Source of the DNA: an uncultured Granulosicoccaceae bacterium
Lineage (GTDB): Bacteria > Pseudomonadota > Gammaproteobacteria > Granulosicoccales > Granulosicoccaceae
Direction: 5' to 3'
Assembly (NCBI GenBank): GCA_938003855.1
Contig: CALKXD010000064.1
Location: forward strand, 32,028 to 96,027
DNA length: 64,000 nt
Under the pieces are notes generated by a model that saw only the letters and a list, made by a program, of their open reading frames with translations, was not told the DNA's origin and ran no database searches. Both the position numbers and the translations under genes were made by a program. The stretch's first letter is position 1. Every line of letters starts with the position of its first letter. Shown one piece after another: positions 35,124 through 44,003 of this stretch.

Positions 35124-35506
35124 CTCGCAGACGGTCAGGCGTTGTTTGCCGGCCTCCATTTTGTTTGTTTTTCCGATACGCGCAGAGCGCTTGTCCGGTG
35201 AGTCGATTGCCCGTATGAAATTGGTCTGTGCTGACCATATTCCGCCACATCATCCGAACAGCGCCTGAATTTCAACGCCTGGTCACAGATTAAAACCCGC
35301 CGCAACCGTCTCCGGTGCGCTTGCGCGATGGCTGTGATTTAATAGCGGGTAGACTCAGGCGCAAGTCGTCGACTCGTCCATTGTGTATCCGGATCACTGA
35401 CGGGTAACTCCCGGTGACACTGGCCTGGGGGGTAAGCTCAGACCCGAATTAACCCACGGACAGCCGCCTCTTCCCTGTGAATATTAACGGGTGTCGGGGA
35501 GCGGTT
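35124..35506. other. Intergenic region before the secreted beta-helix gene
   Basis: About 380 bases with no recognisable coding sequence, RNA or strong promoter; a short frame continuing from the glycosyltransferase region in another phase has no homology visible. A ribosome site GGGGAG is at 35496-35501. Confidence 0.4.
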
Positions 35507-38233
35507 GTGGTGCGTGGACTCAATATTTTATTCTGGATTCTTGCGGCACTGCCGTGTGCCCCTCAGGGCTTTGCTGCCCCGGCAACTCCGGTCGTGGTGG
35601 CGCCGATTGGTCAGGTTGCCACCGACAACCCCGAATTTGTCTGGCAGCAACAATCTGATGCAACGCTCTATCGCATCTACCTCTATGACCGACAATCCGG
35701 TGAGCGTGTCCATCTTGATAATCATGACAGTGATACCGTTTGTCGTGACGGTCTGTGCCGAATCCAGTTTGACCTGAATCTGGGGTATGCAAGAAATCAT
35801 CGGTTTTATCTGAAAGCCTACAATCCCGATGGCTACAGCGATTGGGCGCGAGCTTTTTTTCACTACCTGCCGCCGGCCCCTGCAGCCGTCAGTGGGCTAA
35901 GCCCGTCCGGCAACATCACGGACGCACATCCGGCCTTCCAGTGGCAGGCATCCGCAAATGCCACAACCTATAGATTGTACGTCTGGAACAAGGACAACAA
36001 AGCACGGGTGCTATTGCAAAATTATGCTGCCGCTGCCATTTGCAGCGCAGACTCCTGCACGGTTAATCTGACGGATATTGATTTTCCGCCGGGTACCGGT
36101 TTCCTGTTCGCAGTCAGGGCATACAATTCCGGCGGATGGAGTGACTGGTCAGACAGAAGCCATTTCGAACACGTCGAAGATCCCCCACCGGTGGTGACCA
36201 CGCTGTTGCCGCAAGGCCCGGTGACAGCATCGTCCCCTGAATTTCAGTGGCAGGCACAGTCCGGCGTTACCCAATACCGTCTGTATGTCTGGAACCGTGA
36301 TGACCGCATCAGGGTGCATTTAGCTAACTACCAACCCGATACCATTTGCGACCAGAGCATTTGTTCGATTGCGCCGTTAGATCAAGGCCTGCCGGCGGGT
36401 GATCGTTTGCTGTACCGGGTCAGGGCAATGAACAGCGGTGGCTGGAATAACTGGTCTGACGCCAGATATTTCAGCTACATTCCAGCAAATCAGCGGCCTG
36501 TTGCGGTCGCAGATACAGCAGAGGTAGCCTCGGGCGGTACTGTGGTTATCGACGTGCTGCACAATGACCATGACGATACACCGTTAACCGGCGCGTCTAT
36601 TTCGCTGGCAAGCGCTACGTCGTCATTCGGGCAGGTGGCTGTGGTGGCCGGGGAAGTACGCTACCAGCACGATGGCAGTGACGGCTTCCAGTATCCTGTA
36701 GACAGCTTTACCTACACGGTAACGGATGTCGCTGGAGAACAGTCTGAGCCTGCACAGGTAACCGTTGATGTGATCGAATCCAACACAGCCCCTGTGGCAC
36801 TGGCCGATGCTGCTGTCGTCAACAGAGGTGAATCGGTAATCATTGCTATCCTTGCAAACGACAGTGACCCGGATAATCCATCGGGCAGCAAGCCGTTTCG
36901 ATCTATTGATCCTGCTACGGTACAGATTGTCGAGTCCGCGCAACTGAGCGGTACTGTGGCCACGCATGCCGATGGCACCGTCACCTACACACACAACAAT
37001 GACACTACCACAGCGGTATACTTCGACTACAGCGTTGCCGATAAACAGGGTGCCGAATCCGCGCCTGCACGTGTCAGCATAAGTGTCACAGATGCGGGTT
37101 TCTGTCCTGCGTACACTAGCTCACCCGTGTATCGACACCGCGCTCAGACGCTGGTGCTTGCCGCTGACGATCCGGACTGGGAGCAGCAGATTGCCGATGC
37201 GCCATCGGGTACCGAGATTCTACTGCAGGACGGAGAGTACCTACTGGATCGCTACACCGTCTATATGGACAATTCCGACGTTACCGTGAGATCTCTCAGT
37301 GGTAATCGCGGTGCTGTGATCATTCGCGGGCTTGGCTATACGGCAGGCGAAAACGAAGGCTTTATGATCGCGGCTGACCGAATCACAATTGCAGACATCA
37401 CGGTGCATCAGATGGTGCATCATGCTGTATCTATGAAACCGGGGTCAGAGGCTGACGGTAGCCTCGACAGCACCTATCTGTACAATCTGCACTTGTACGA
37501 TATCGGCACTCAGCATATCAAGGGGTCCCGCGGCGGGGATAACACCGGTGCTCTGGTGGCATGCTCGTCGATTGGATACACCTCCGGCGGGGCGGTTGGT
37601 GACTACAACGGCGGCATCGATATACACCGGGGTGTCGATGTCGTTATCCGTGACAATCGCTTTTATAACATTACCGGCGACGGCACCGGCTGCAATGTTG
37701 CCGTACCCACAGGCTCATGCCATTACATCAGCGCGCCGGCGGTCTATATGGGGGATTCACGAGACACACTGGTCGAACGAAATATTGTGACGGACAGTTT
37801 CCGGGGCATTTCACTGGGACTGATTGACGGTCATACCGGTGGCATCGTTCGCAACAATTTTGTCTATCGTAATTCCGCCGGGGATATGGGCATCAGTATA
37901 GAGAATTCAGTGAATACACTGGTAGAGCACAACACGGTGTTAGTTGAAGGATATATCGGCCCCATCGAGGTGCGCGGTGGTTCGGGTCATACTATTCGCA
38001 ACAACCTGAGCAATGCGCCGGTATGGCTGCGTGACGGTGCCGCTGACATCACCCGGCAAGGCAATATAGAATTTGCCACCGACGATGATTTTGTCGCCCC
38101 CGGCGATCCGCATCTGTATTCCGGGTCCGTCGCAATCGGGTCGGGTGTTGCAGCGACGGGGGTTACTGCAGACATCGATGGTGATCTGCGCTCCGGGCGC
38201 TGGGACGTCGGGGCTGATCATTTTACCCGGTGA
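35507..38233 (+). CDS. Secreted multidomain protein: fibronectin-like repeats, cadherin-like domains, beta-helix
   Basis: Starts likely at GTG 35507 or 35510, both behind GGGGAG; a GTG at 35477 is also in frame. A signal peptide (LNILFWILAALPCAPQGFA) follows. Three repeats of about 105 residues come next, each with WxxxxxxTxYRxYxW, a close Cys pair (CRDGLC, CSADSC, CDQSIC) and AYNSGGWSDWS or a variant, resembling fibronectin type III folds. Two cadherin-like modules then lead to a C-terminal parallel beta-helix, shown by runs such as VIRDNRFYNI and LVERNIVTD, as in polysaccharide lyases and PbH1 proteins. It is likely extracellular and may bind or cleave a polysaccharide. It lies near a glycosyltransferase. 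The exact activity is unknown. Confidence 0.78.
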   Translation: MVRGLNILFWILAALPCAPQGFAAPATPVVVAPIGQVATDNPEFVWQQQSDATLYRIYLYDRQSGERVHLDNHDSDTVCRDGLCRIQFDLNLGYARNHRFYLKAYNPDGYSDWARAFFHYLPPAPAAVSGLSPSGNITDAHPAFQWQASANATTYRLYVWNKDNKARVLLQNYAAAAICSADSCTVNLTDIDFPPGTGFLFAVRAYNSGGWSDWSDRSHFEHVEDPPPVVTTLLPQGPVTASSPEFQWQAQSGVTQYRLYVWNRDDRIRVHLANYQPDTICDQSICSIAPLDQGLPAGDRLLYRVRAMNSGGWNNWSDARYFSYIPANQRPVAVADTAEVASGGTVVIDVLHNDHDDTPLTGASISLASATSSFGQVAVVAGEVRYQHDGSDGFQYPVDSFTYTVTDVAGEQSEPAQVTVDVIESNTAPVALADAAVVNRGESVIIAILANDSDPDNPSGSKPFRSIDPATVQIVESAQLSGTVATHADGTVTYTHNNDTTTAVYFDYSVADKQGAESAPARVSISVTDAGFCPAYTSSPVYRHRAQTLVLAADDPDWEQQIADAPSGTEILLQDGEYLLDRYTVYMDNSDVTVRSLSGNRGAVIIRGLGYTAGENEGFMIAADRITIADITVHQMVHHAVSMKPGSEADGSLDSTYLYNLHLYDIGTQHIKGSRGGDNTGALVACSSIGYTSGGAVGDYNGGIDIHRGVDVVIRDNRFYNITGDGTGCNVAVPTGSCHYISAPAVYMGDSRDTLVERNIVTDSFRGISLGLIDGHTGGIVRNNFVYRNSAGDMGISIENSVNTLVEHNTVLVEGYIGPIEVRGGSGHTIRNNLSNAPVWLRDGAADITRQGNIEFATDDDFVAPGDPHLYSGSVAIGSGVAATGVTADIDGDLRSGRWDVGADHFTR

Positions 38234-38435
38234 AAGCGCTTAACTTCTGTTTCGTGCGTCAGACGCAGCGGACCTTTATCCCTGCCGTCAGTACGCATCG
38301 CCGTTGCGATAAATTCTGCGTAGAATACAAAAGCCAGTACGCGTGCCGATGATGGGAAAAACCGGCTCTCCTGCAACAATGCGCTGAGATCTGATCGCAC
38401 GTACGACGCAAAAGCCAAAGGGATATAAGCCTGCT

Positions 38436-39251
38436 GTGTGGAATCTAACCGATCTTGTACCAACCAGCGCCGGCGTGGTCTCGGCGGGGGCGTGTGGTAG
38501 TGGTCCGCCGTTAGTACTGGCACATGGGTGGCCGTGGTCGTCGTATAGCTGGCATCGGATCATCCCGGTGCTGGCGCAGCGATTTTCAGTATTCTATTAC
38601 GATATGCCTGGCTATGGACAATCTGCCATGCATCCGCAGCAGCGAACCTCGCTCGATGTGCAAGGGCAGGTGTTTGGCGAAATGCTCAAACACTGGGCAC
38701 TGGATAAACCCACGGTTATCGCACACGACTTTGGCGGAGCGACCACCCTGCGAGCGCACTTGTTGCATGGTTGTGAGTTTCATCGCTATGTGTTGATGAA
38801 CGTTGTAGCGATGCGGCCGTGGGGCTCTGTTTTTTTTGACCATGTCGGCAAGCATGTTGATGCATTTCTAGGCCTGCCAGCTGATATTCATCGGGCGGTG
38901 GTTGAGGCCTACATTAAAGGCGCGATGATCAACCCGATCGACAACACCGATTTCCAGAAATTGGTTCAGCCCTGGCTGACCGCTGAAGGCACAGGCAGTT
39001 TTTACCGGCAATTTCAGCAGGCCGATGAGCGCTACACCGCCGAAGTAGAGCCCGACTTCGACAAAGTGCGGTGTCCGGTACATATTGTTTGGGGGGCGGA
39101 TGATCCCTGGATACCATTGCACAGAGGTAAGGCGTTGCATGCGCTGATGCCATCCGCCACTTTTAACCGGCTTGAGGGTGTCGGCCATTTGCCACAACTA
39201 GAAGCGCCTGACAGTGTTCTGAGGTTGCTCGACAGATTGTTAACAGACTGA
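38436..39251 (+). CDS. Alpha/beta hydrolase with Asp nucleophile (dehalogenase/epoxide hydrolase-like)
   Basis: A 271-residue protein starting at GTG. The oxyanion-hole motif is LAHGWPWSSYSWH near residue 28. The nucleophile elbow is AHDFGGA near residue 96, with Asp instead of Ser, as in haloalkane and fluoroacetate dehalogenases and epoxide hydrolases. WGADDPWIP gives the acid and GVGHLPQLEAPD the catalytic His. A cap region of about 60 residues sits between. It stands alone, with a divergent layout relative to no obvious partner. Substrate cannot be told from sequence. Confidence 0.82.
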   Translation: MWNLTDLVPTSAGVVSAGACGSGPPLVLAHGWPWSSYSWHRIIPVLAQRFSVFYYDMPGYGQSAMHPQQRTSLDVQGQVFGEMLKHWALDKPTVIAHDFGGATTLRAHLLHGCEFHRYVLMNVVAMRPWGSVFFDHVGKHVDAFLGLPADIHRAVVEAYIKGAMINPIDNTDFQKLVQPWLTAEGTGSFYRQFQQADERYTAEVEPDFDKVRCPVHIVWGADDPWIPLHRGKALHALMPSATFNRLEGVGHLPQLEAPDSVLRLLDRLLTD

Positions 39252-39726
39252 CGGTGTTACAGAATCAGTTTGCGCTGAGCAGCTATTGCGCGGCTTTGTC
39301 GACTCGCTAACATTACCGGGCAACTGTGCCGGGAACTTACGCCGCTTCAGGCCTTCTGAAGAGGCAATGGGGTGTGTACTAACAGAGTGCCGCTGGCTGC
39401 AGGGTGGCACGACTGGCGAGACTCCATCAAAACTACCGGTTGCACATGGTACCGCGTGCGGATGCAGGATCATTAAATGCAGTTAACGATCAACCGGTCT
39501 CTGTGCAGCTGTTGTAGTCAAAGCAGCAACGTTTTAAAAACCCGCTGTAAACATCGCTTTGGTATGGTTGCCTAACGCCGTTACCGTAGACAAGGCACTG
39601 AAAACCAGCCGACGCCTCCAGGTGCTGCAGGTCGTAACCCGACGAAGCACCTGTAGTGACGTACCCCGTCACATTAATGTCGCACTGCAATACCGCAGTG
39701 CAGATGGAACTGAAAAATACAACATC
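39252..39726. other. Intergenic region before the small secreted protein gene
   Basis: The 475 bases contain no gene I can support. TTGTAG at 39512 and TAAAAA at 39535, 17 bases apart, may be a promoter for the small secreted protein. Confidence 0.35.
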
Positions 39727-40143
39727 ATGAAAATTTCACGAACCCTTGCATTGCAGATTGCCGGACTGTCTTTTTTACTTATTGTGGCAGCAAATGCCTT
39801 TGCGGTTAAAGCGCCCACTAAGCCACTCGAGCAGCGTATTCGTGCGGCGGATACTATTTTTGTTGGCGAAGTACTTAACCGGAATGTCGACGGTGACTGG
39901 GTGCGCGCCGAACTACTCGTTGTAGAACCATTGCACAACGCTGTTCAGTCCCGGACTGTCACGGTCATCTGGCGTGCCACACTGGACGGTCGTCCTATCT
40001 ATGACAAAGCCGAAAACTCGCAGGGTATCGCGATACTGAAACACAAACACAATGGTCGCTACTGGCTACGCAGCGACAAGTTCGAGCCCCTGCACAAACT
40101 CGATGAAGTAAAGCAACTTACCGCCGCTGGCCGGCGCAGGTAA
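39727..40143 (+). CDS. Small secreted protein of unknown function
   Basis: From the ATG at 39727 the product has 138 residues. The frame is open for 56 codons upstream, but the signal peptide begins only here: Lys and Arg, then LALQIAGLSFLLIVAANAFA with cleavage after Ala. The mature part of about 110 residues is basic and compact, with RIRAADTIFVGEVLNRN, ARELLVVEPLHNAV-like strand patterns and ILKHKHNGRYWLRSDKF. No Cys pairs or known motif seen. It looks like a small beta-rich periplasmic protein. A hairpin follows the stop. Confidence 0.6.
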   Translation: MKISRTLALQIAGLSFLLIVAANAFAVKAPTKPLEQRIRAADTIFVGEVLNRNVDGDWVRAELLVVEPLHNAVQSRTVTVIWRATLDGRPIYDKAENSQGIAILKHKHNGRYWLRSDKFEPLHKLDEVKQLTAAGRRR

Positions 40144-40146
40144 ACA

Positions 40147-40165
40147 CCAGCACCGGTGGTGCTGG
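40147..40165 (+). terminator. Hairpin after the small secreted protein gene
   Basis: CCAGCACC and GGTGCTGG form a perfect 8-bp stem with loop GGT, four bases after the stop codon. No T-run follows, so termination may be Rho-assisted or the hairpin may protect the mRNA end. Confidence 0.45.
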
Positions 40166-40380
40166 ACCTGTGTACAGCGAAGGGGCGGGCAGTGCAATGG
40201 GGGCATGCATGGTGACGAAACTATAACTTGCGATATGCGCTGATTACACACGCTGTTCTATCCTCAATAGAGCAACAGTTGGAACCGGATTGCGTCGTTG
40301 ATAACGCTTACCAAGCCACCTAAACAGAACAACTTTGCATTACACGCTTACGGTCACGCCGATACCCTGCGAAGCGTGAG

Positions 40381-41637
40381 CTACGCGTCGCCACTGTGAC
40401 TCAGCCGTCGCCGCAGCAGTGCGGCAATTGAGTCATTCGGGGACAATTCAATGGCACTGTCGCGGTAGCGAATTGCCTCGCTGGTATGGCCCAGGCGCTG
40501 ATGCAAGTCCGCCAGCACAGCGGCCCACAGGTAGGAGCCGGCCAGCCAGCCTGGCGGGGTAAATCCTTTCAGTAACGCCAGTGCGTGTTGCGGGCCCCGA
40601 TGCTCAGCCACGGCTACAGCGCGGTTTAGGCGATGCAGCGGTGAGGGAGAAATCTGCTCCAGAAGTTCGTAACAGTCTATGATCTCCGCCCAGCGGGTGT
40701 CGGCAAGGGTCGGCGCCAGGCAATGTGCGGCGGCGATACCGGCTTCTGCGTGGTAGCGTGAGAACCGCTCTCCGTGTGATGATTTGTGTAGCCACTCCAG
40801 TCCGGTTTGAATCAGGCGCAGGTCCCATTGGCTGCGGTCCTGCTCTTCCAGTAACAATAAGCCACCGCTGGCGTTACGCCGTGATCCCATGCGTGCCATG
40901 TGCAGATACATCAGTGCCAGCAGTGCGCAGGTTTCCGGGTTGGGATTGCTATCGTAAGCGGCCAGCAAACTGCACAGGCGGACCGCCTCGTCGCACAGTT
41001 CGCGTCGTATTGACCACAGCGCATGAGTCGAAAGATGCCCCTCCGTGAACAGCAGATATAGAATCCTGTGTACCGCCGGGCGGCGTGACGCCAGTTGTTC
41101 GGGGTTGAGGCTGTCAGGGTAGTGGCTGTATTGCTGTAGACGTTTGCGCGCTCGAGTCAGGCGCTTGTAGGCACTGGCTTCACTGATAAACAACCGAAAA
41201 GATATTTCGGCAACACTAAATCCGCAGAGTGTTTTCAGGGCCAGTACCAGTTGTGATTCCTCTGGTATGGCATCGTCGCAGCAAACAAACAGCAGCCGCA
41301 GGATGTCGTCCTGAATCCCTTCTGCAAACTGCAGGTCCGGTTGATTGTGCAGGTTGTCGGGTACCAATAGTGCCGCGTTATCGTGCAGCAGGCGGCTGTG
41401 GTTTGTTTGCTGGCGCAGTTCACCGAGCAGATGGTTAAGCGTCACCCGATACAACCAGGCGGACGGGTTATCCGGCAGTGTACCGGCCAGTTGCTGTTGG
41501 TGCGCTTTGATCAGCGCGGCCTGTGCGGCATCTTCAATAGCCTGTAGATGCTGAACCCCGACACGGCACGACAGCACCGAGACCAGACGGCCGTACTCGT
41601 GTCGGAAGAACTCGTCGTTCAGTTGCGACCCGGTCAA
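40381..41637 (-). CDS. ECF sigma factor (ECF42 type, DUF6596)
   Basis: A 418-residue protein if started at the TTG at 41637, which overlaps the stop of the upstream DGPF gene (TTGA); an ATG at 41682 would add 15 residues. Region 2 is FFRHEYGRLVSVLSCRVG with DAAQAALIKAHQQQL. Region 4 follows with SFRLFISEASAYKRLTRARKRL. A long C-terminal extension of about 220 residues (TEGHLSTHALWSIRREL, RCRALLALMYLHMAR-like, helical) resembles the TPR-like DUF6596 part of ECF42 sigma factors. That group has no anti-sigma factor and sits next to DGPF-motif proteins, exactly as here. It probably directs transcription of its own pair in response to an unknown signal. Confidence 0.85.
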   Translation of the reverse strand: MTGSQLNDEFFRHEYGRLVSVLSCRVGVQHLQAIEDAAQAALIKAHQQQLAGTLPDNPSAWLYRVTLNHLLGELRQQTNHSRLLHDNAALLVPDNLHNQPDLQFAEGIQDDILRLLFVCCDDAIPEESQLVLALKTLCGFSVAEISFRLFISEASAYKRLTRARKRLQQYSHYPDSLNPEQLASRRPAVHRILYLLFTEGHLSTHALWSIRRELCDEAVRLCSLLAAYDSNPNPETCALLALMYLHMARMGSRRNASGGLLLLEEQDRSQWDLRLIQTGLEWLHKSSHGERFSRYHAEAGIAAAHCLAPTLADTRWAEIIDCYELLEQISPSPLHRLNRAVAVAEHRGPQHALALLKGFTPPGWLAGSYLWAAVLADLHQRLGHTSEAIRYRDSAIELSPNDSIAALLRRRLSHSGDA

Positions 41638-41981
41638 GGGGTGTGTATTTCTCTGACTTCGACACTGCTGCCCGGCATCCATACCCCCGGGCTTTGCTGT
41701 GCTACCTGTACGGCTTCTTCGATGCTGTCGGCACTGACTATCATAAAGCCGCCGACCACTTCTTTGGTTTCTATGAAAGGGCCGTCGGTTGCAGTGTCGG
41801 CAGTAACCACTTTGCCGTCACCGAGTTTGCCACCCATATCGATTATGTTGTCTTTGAATTTGTCTTTCCAGGCATTGAATTTTGCGTACATGTCTTCCAT
41901 TTGCGCCGGGGTCGGGGGTGGCCTTTTTTCAGAGTTGTCTGATTGGCTGCGCTGTATGCAGAGATAGTTTTTAGCTGGCAT
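41634..41981 (-). CDS. YCII-related DGPF-motif protein, ECF42 partner
   Basis: A 115-residue YCII-fold protein with the motif TATDGPFIETKEVVGGFMIV near residue 63, which gives the DGPF family its name. Such proteins are the conserved partners of ECF42 sigma factors, and the sigma gene follows directly with overlapping codons. The helix PPTPAQMEDMYAKFNAWKDK is standard for the family. Cytoplasmic; biochemical role unknown. Confidence 0.88.
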   Translation of the reverse strand: MPAKNYLCIQRSQSDNSEKRPPPTPAQMEDMYAKFNAWKDKFKDNIIDMGGKLGDGKVVTADTATDGPFIETKEVVGGFMIVSADSIEEAVQVAQQSPGVWMPGSSVEVREIHTP

Positions 41982-42088
41982 GATGCCTCCTGTCAGGGTT
42001 ATTGTTGCTTACCTCACTACAAAGATGATCAGGCTGGCCTGTTTTGGACACCGCCAGGAAAATAGTTTAAAAAAATGTTGTCGGGTGG

Positions 42089-42727
42089 TCAGTGGTGCGC
42101 AAGCCACTGACAGTCTTCCAATATAAATTGATCAAACACACAGCTGAACGATGTATTGCCCGGGCTGCAGGCGTACAGGCCAAAGCGCACTGGCAGTGCT
42201 GCCGGTGCAGGCGGGTCGGTTTGCCCGGGCAGGGTGACGCCCAGTCCCTGCAAATGAAAGATACGCATTTGCTGAAAAGACACACCATCAGCTGAATGCT
42301 CAATCAGAAAGTCTGCGCCTCGCCTGCTCAGCCGGTACCAGCACTCGCATGCGCCGCTGATATCGGTGCTGGCCCAGTCTGAATAACCGTTATTGGTGAC
42401 CACACTGCCAAGCCTCGATTGCGTGGCCGTCTCGTGCTCGACGGATGCCTTGAACCAGGTGTTGCTGTCGGTATAGACAGCAACGCCGCATTGATCAAAA
42501 CGCGTGCGGTAGTCAAACGCCACGTGGCAGGTGAAGGTGAAATTGTGGTGATAATTTAACAGCAGTGCATGAGCGTTATCGTGCCTGAATCCATAGTAGG
42601 TGCGTTGCCAGAAGTCGGTATCCGGATCGGTTGTGATCTTTACGTGATCAGGCTGTATTTCGAAAGCGGCCGGTTTATTGAGCCAGCTGGCGCTATTGAA
42701 ATCGATCTGCTTGTCGGTCTTTTTCAT
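42089..42727 (-). CDS. DUF1349 (concanavalin-like) protein
   Basis: A 212-residue protein with the DUF1349 jelly-roll pattern: DTDFWQRTYYGFRHDNAH, FTFTCHVAFDYRTRFDQCGV, STWFKASVEHE and GLYACSPGNTSFSCVFDQF. Family members are thought to bind or act on carbohydrates, though most are uncharacterised. No signal peptide. It lies 51 bases downstream of the TPP-enzyme pair on the same strand and may share its transcript. Confidence 0.78.
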   Translation of the reverse strand: MKKTDKQIDFNSASWLNKPAAFEIQPDHVKITTDPDTDFWQRTYYGFRHDNAHALLLNYHHNFTFTCHVAFDYRTRFDQCGVAVYTDSNTWFKASVEHETATQSRLGSVVTNNGYSDWASTDISGACECWYRLSRRGADFLIEHSADGVSFQQMRIFHLQGLGVTLPGQTDPPAPAALPVRFGLYACSPGNTSFSCVFDQFILEDCQWLAHH

Positions 42728-42778
42728 AAAGGTGTGATCTGTGGTGCCAGCTTATCGGGTGACCTTGCAGGGGCCTGA

Positions 42779-43360
42779 CTAGAGGGTCTGGCCCAGTGCC
42801 ATCTTTACGCGGTTTTTGATATAAACGCCGTCGCGTGATGGCAGAACTTTTTCTACCTCTGCTGCGCTGATTTCTATGGCAGCGCAATTCAGTGCATTGC
42901 GTGCGTGAATCCGCTGGCGCAGATCGGTGACGGCCGCCATGTCGGATATTCGTGCTGTCCAGTCGAAGCCGACACTGGCGGCGACACGGTCTAGCTCTAT
43001 ACCGCGACCGGTGTGGCTCAGTTGCATGCCGGTTTCTCCGTAGTGGCCGTTGTCGAGTATTGCGATGGTAAGGTTCCCGGGTGCTTGCACGGCAATGGTG
43101 GCCAGCGCACCCATTGCCATCAGCATTTCACCGTCGCCGGTGATTACCAGTACGTTGTTGTCGGGTCTGGATTTGGCCAGCCCCAGTCCCACCATAGCGG
43201 CACCGCCCATCGCCCCCCACAGGTAGTAGTTCAGGTCGTGATCGCCGGCGGCCATGACGTCGTAGGAGGGTGACCCCAGACCGGTCACAACCAACGTATC
43301 TGCTCGATCGATCAACAGCTCGCTGACGACGTCTCTGCGATTCAAAAGGTTATCTGACAT
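42779..43360 (-). CDS. TPP-dependent decarboxylase, beta (PP-domain) subunit (ComE-like)
   Basis: From the ATG at 43360 the product has 193 residues; an ATG at 43366 overlaps the alpha stop (ATGA). The TPP-binding motif GDGEMLMAMGALATIAVQAP with AILDNGHYG follows the standard GDG-N pattern. The size and partner fit ComE of sulfopyruvate decarboxylase and the C-terminal half of phosphonopyruvate decarboxylase. Both release CO2 from a 3-substituted pyruvate to yield an aldehyde. The preceding gene encodes the other half. Substrate not determinable. Confidence 0.82.
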   Translation of the reverse strand: MSDNLLNRRDVVSELLIDRADTLVVTGLGSPSYDVMAAGDHDLNYYLWGAMGGAAMVGLGLAKSRPDNNVLVITGDGEMLMAMGALATIAVQAPGNLTIAILDNGHYGETGMQLSHTGRGIELDRVAASVGFDWTARISDMAAVTDLRQRIHARNALNCAAIEISAAEVEKVLPSRDGVYIKNRVKMALGQTL

Positions 43361-43362
43361 GG

Positions 43363-43902
43363 TCATTTGCTCCAGGTTTTTTTGCCGATCAGCTTCTGGC
43401 TCAGAAGCACCGCGCAAGCCTGATCACCATCAAACGCCATAGTGGCGGCACCCTGGATCAGATCATCAATCTGATCCGGTGTCTCGGCGCGCCAGGTCAG
43501 AACCCCCATCAGATTCAACGCGGCCTCCGCCGCCTGACCCATGGGGTTCTGCCATTGATTGAACTCAGCCCATTCGCCGCGCATGGTAATAAGCATCAGG
43601 AGTGGAAAGCGGGCATTGCTCTGCAATGACAGCATATTAATGCAGTTGCCCACGCCGCTGGATTGCATCAGCAGCACGCCCCGGTCGCCACCGAGCCAGG
43701 CGCCAGCCAGATACGGAATGCCTTCTTCTTCGGTGGTCAGTACCACGGAGGTGACGTTGCCGTCGGCCTCAAACTTTTTGATTGCGGTCGAATGGCCGGC
43801 ATCGGGTACATAGGCAACATGCTTGATATCAAGAGTCTTCAGTGTATGGTAGACCTGCGATTTCCAGTCGCTTGCATCAAGGTCGGTGCTGGGGTTTGGC
43901 AT
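43363..43902 (-). CDS. TPP-dependent decarboxylase, alpha (PYR-domain) subunit (ComD-like)
   Basis: A 179-residue protein holding the pyrimidine-binding domain of a TPP enzyme: HVAYVPDAGHSTAIKKFE, TTEEEGIPYLAGAWLGG with the conserved Glu that activates TPP, MQSSGVGNCINML and MLITMRGEWAEFNQWQNP. Length matches ComD (about 170). It works as a heteromer with the subunit encoded just downstream. In sulfonate or phosphonate metabolism such pairs make sulfo- or phosphonoacetaldehyde. Confidence 0.82.
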   Translation of the reverse strand: MPNPSTDLDASDWKSQVYHTLKTLDIKHVAYVPDAGHSTAIKKFEADGNVTSVVLTTEEEGIPYLAGAWLGGDRGVLLMQSSGVGNCINMLSLQSNARFPLLMLITMRGEWAEFNQWQNPMGQAAEAALNLMGVLTWRAETPDQIDDLIQGAATMAFDGDQACAVLLSQKLIGKKTWSK

Positions 43903-44003
43903 GGGTTACCTGCGGCTGTTGCGAGCGTTGCAAATCATCATAAACCATCTTGCCTGCGGGTGTGGCAACGCTGCTCATCCGATTATTGAGACGCTATCCG
44001 GCT

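Noticed and set aside
39559..39726. Longer start for the small secreted protein
   Set aside because: The signal peptide begins at 39727; the upstream 56 codons would bury it and have no homology.
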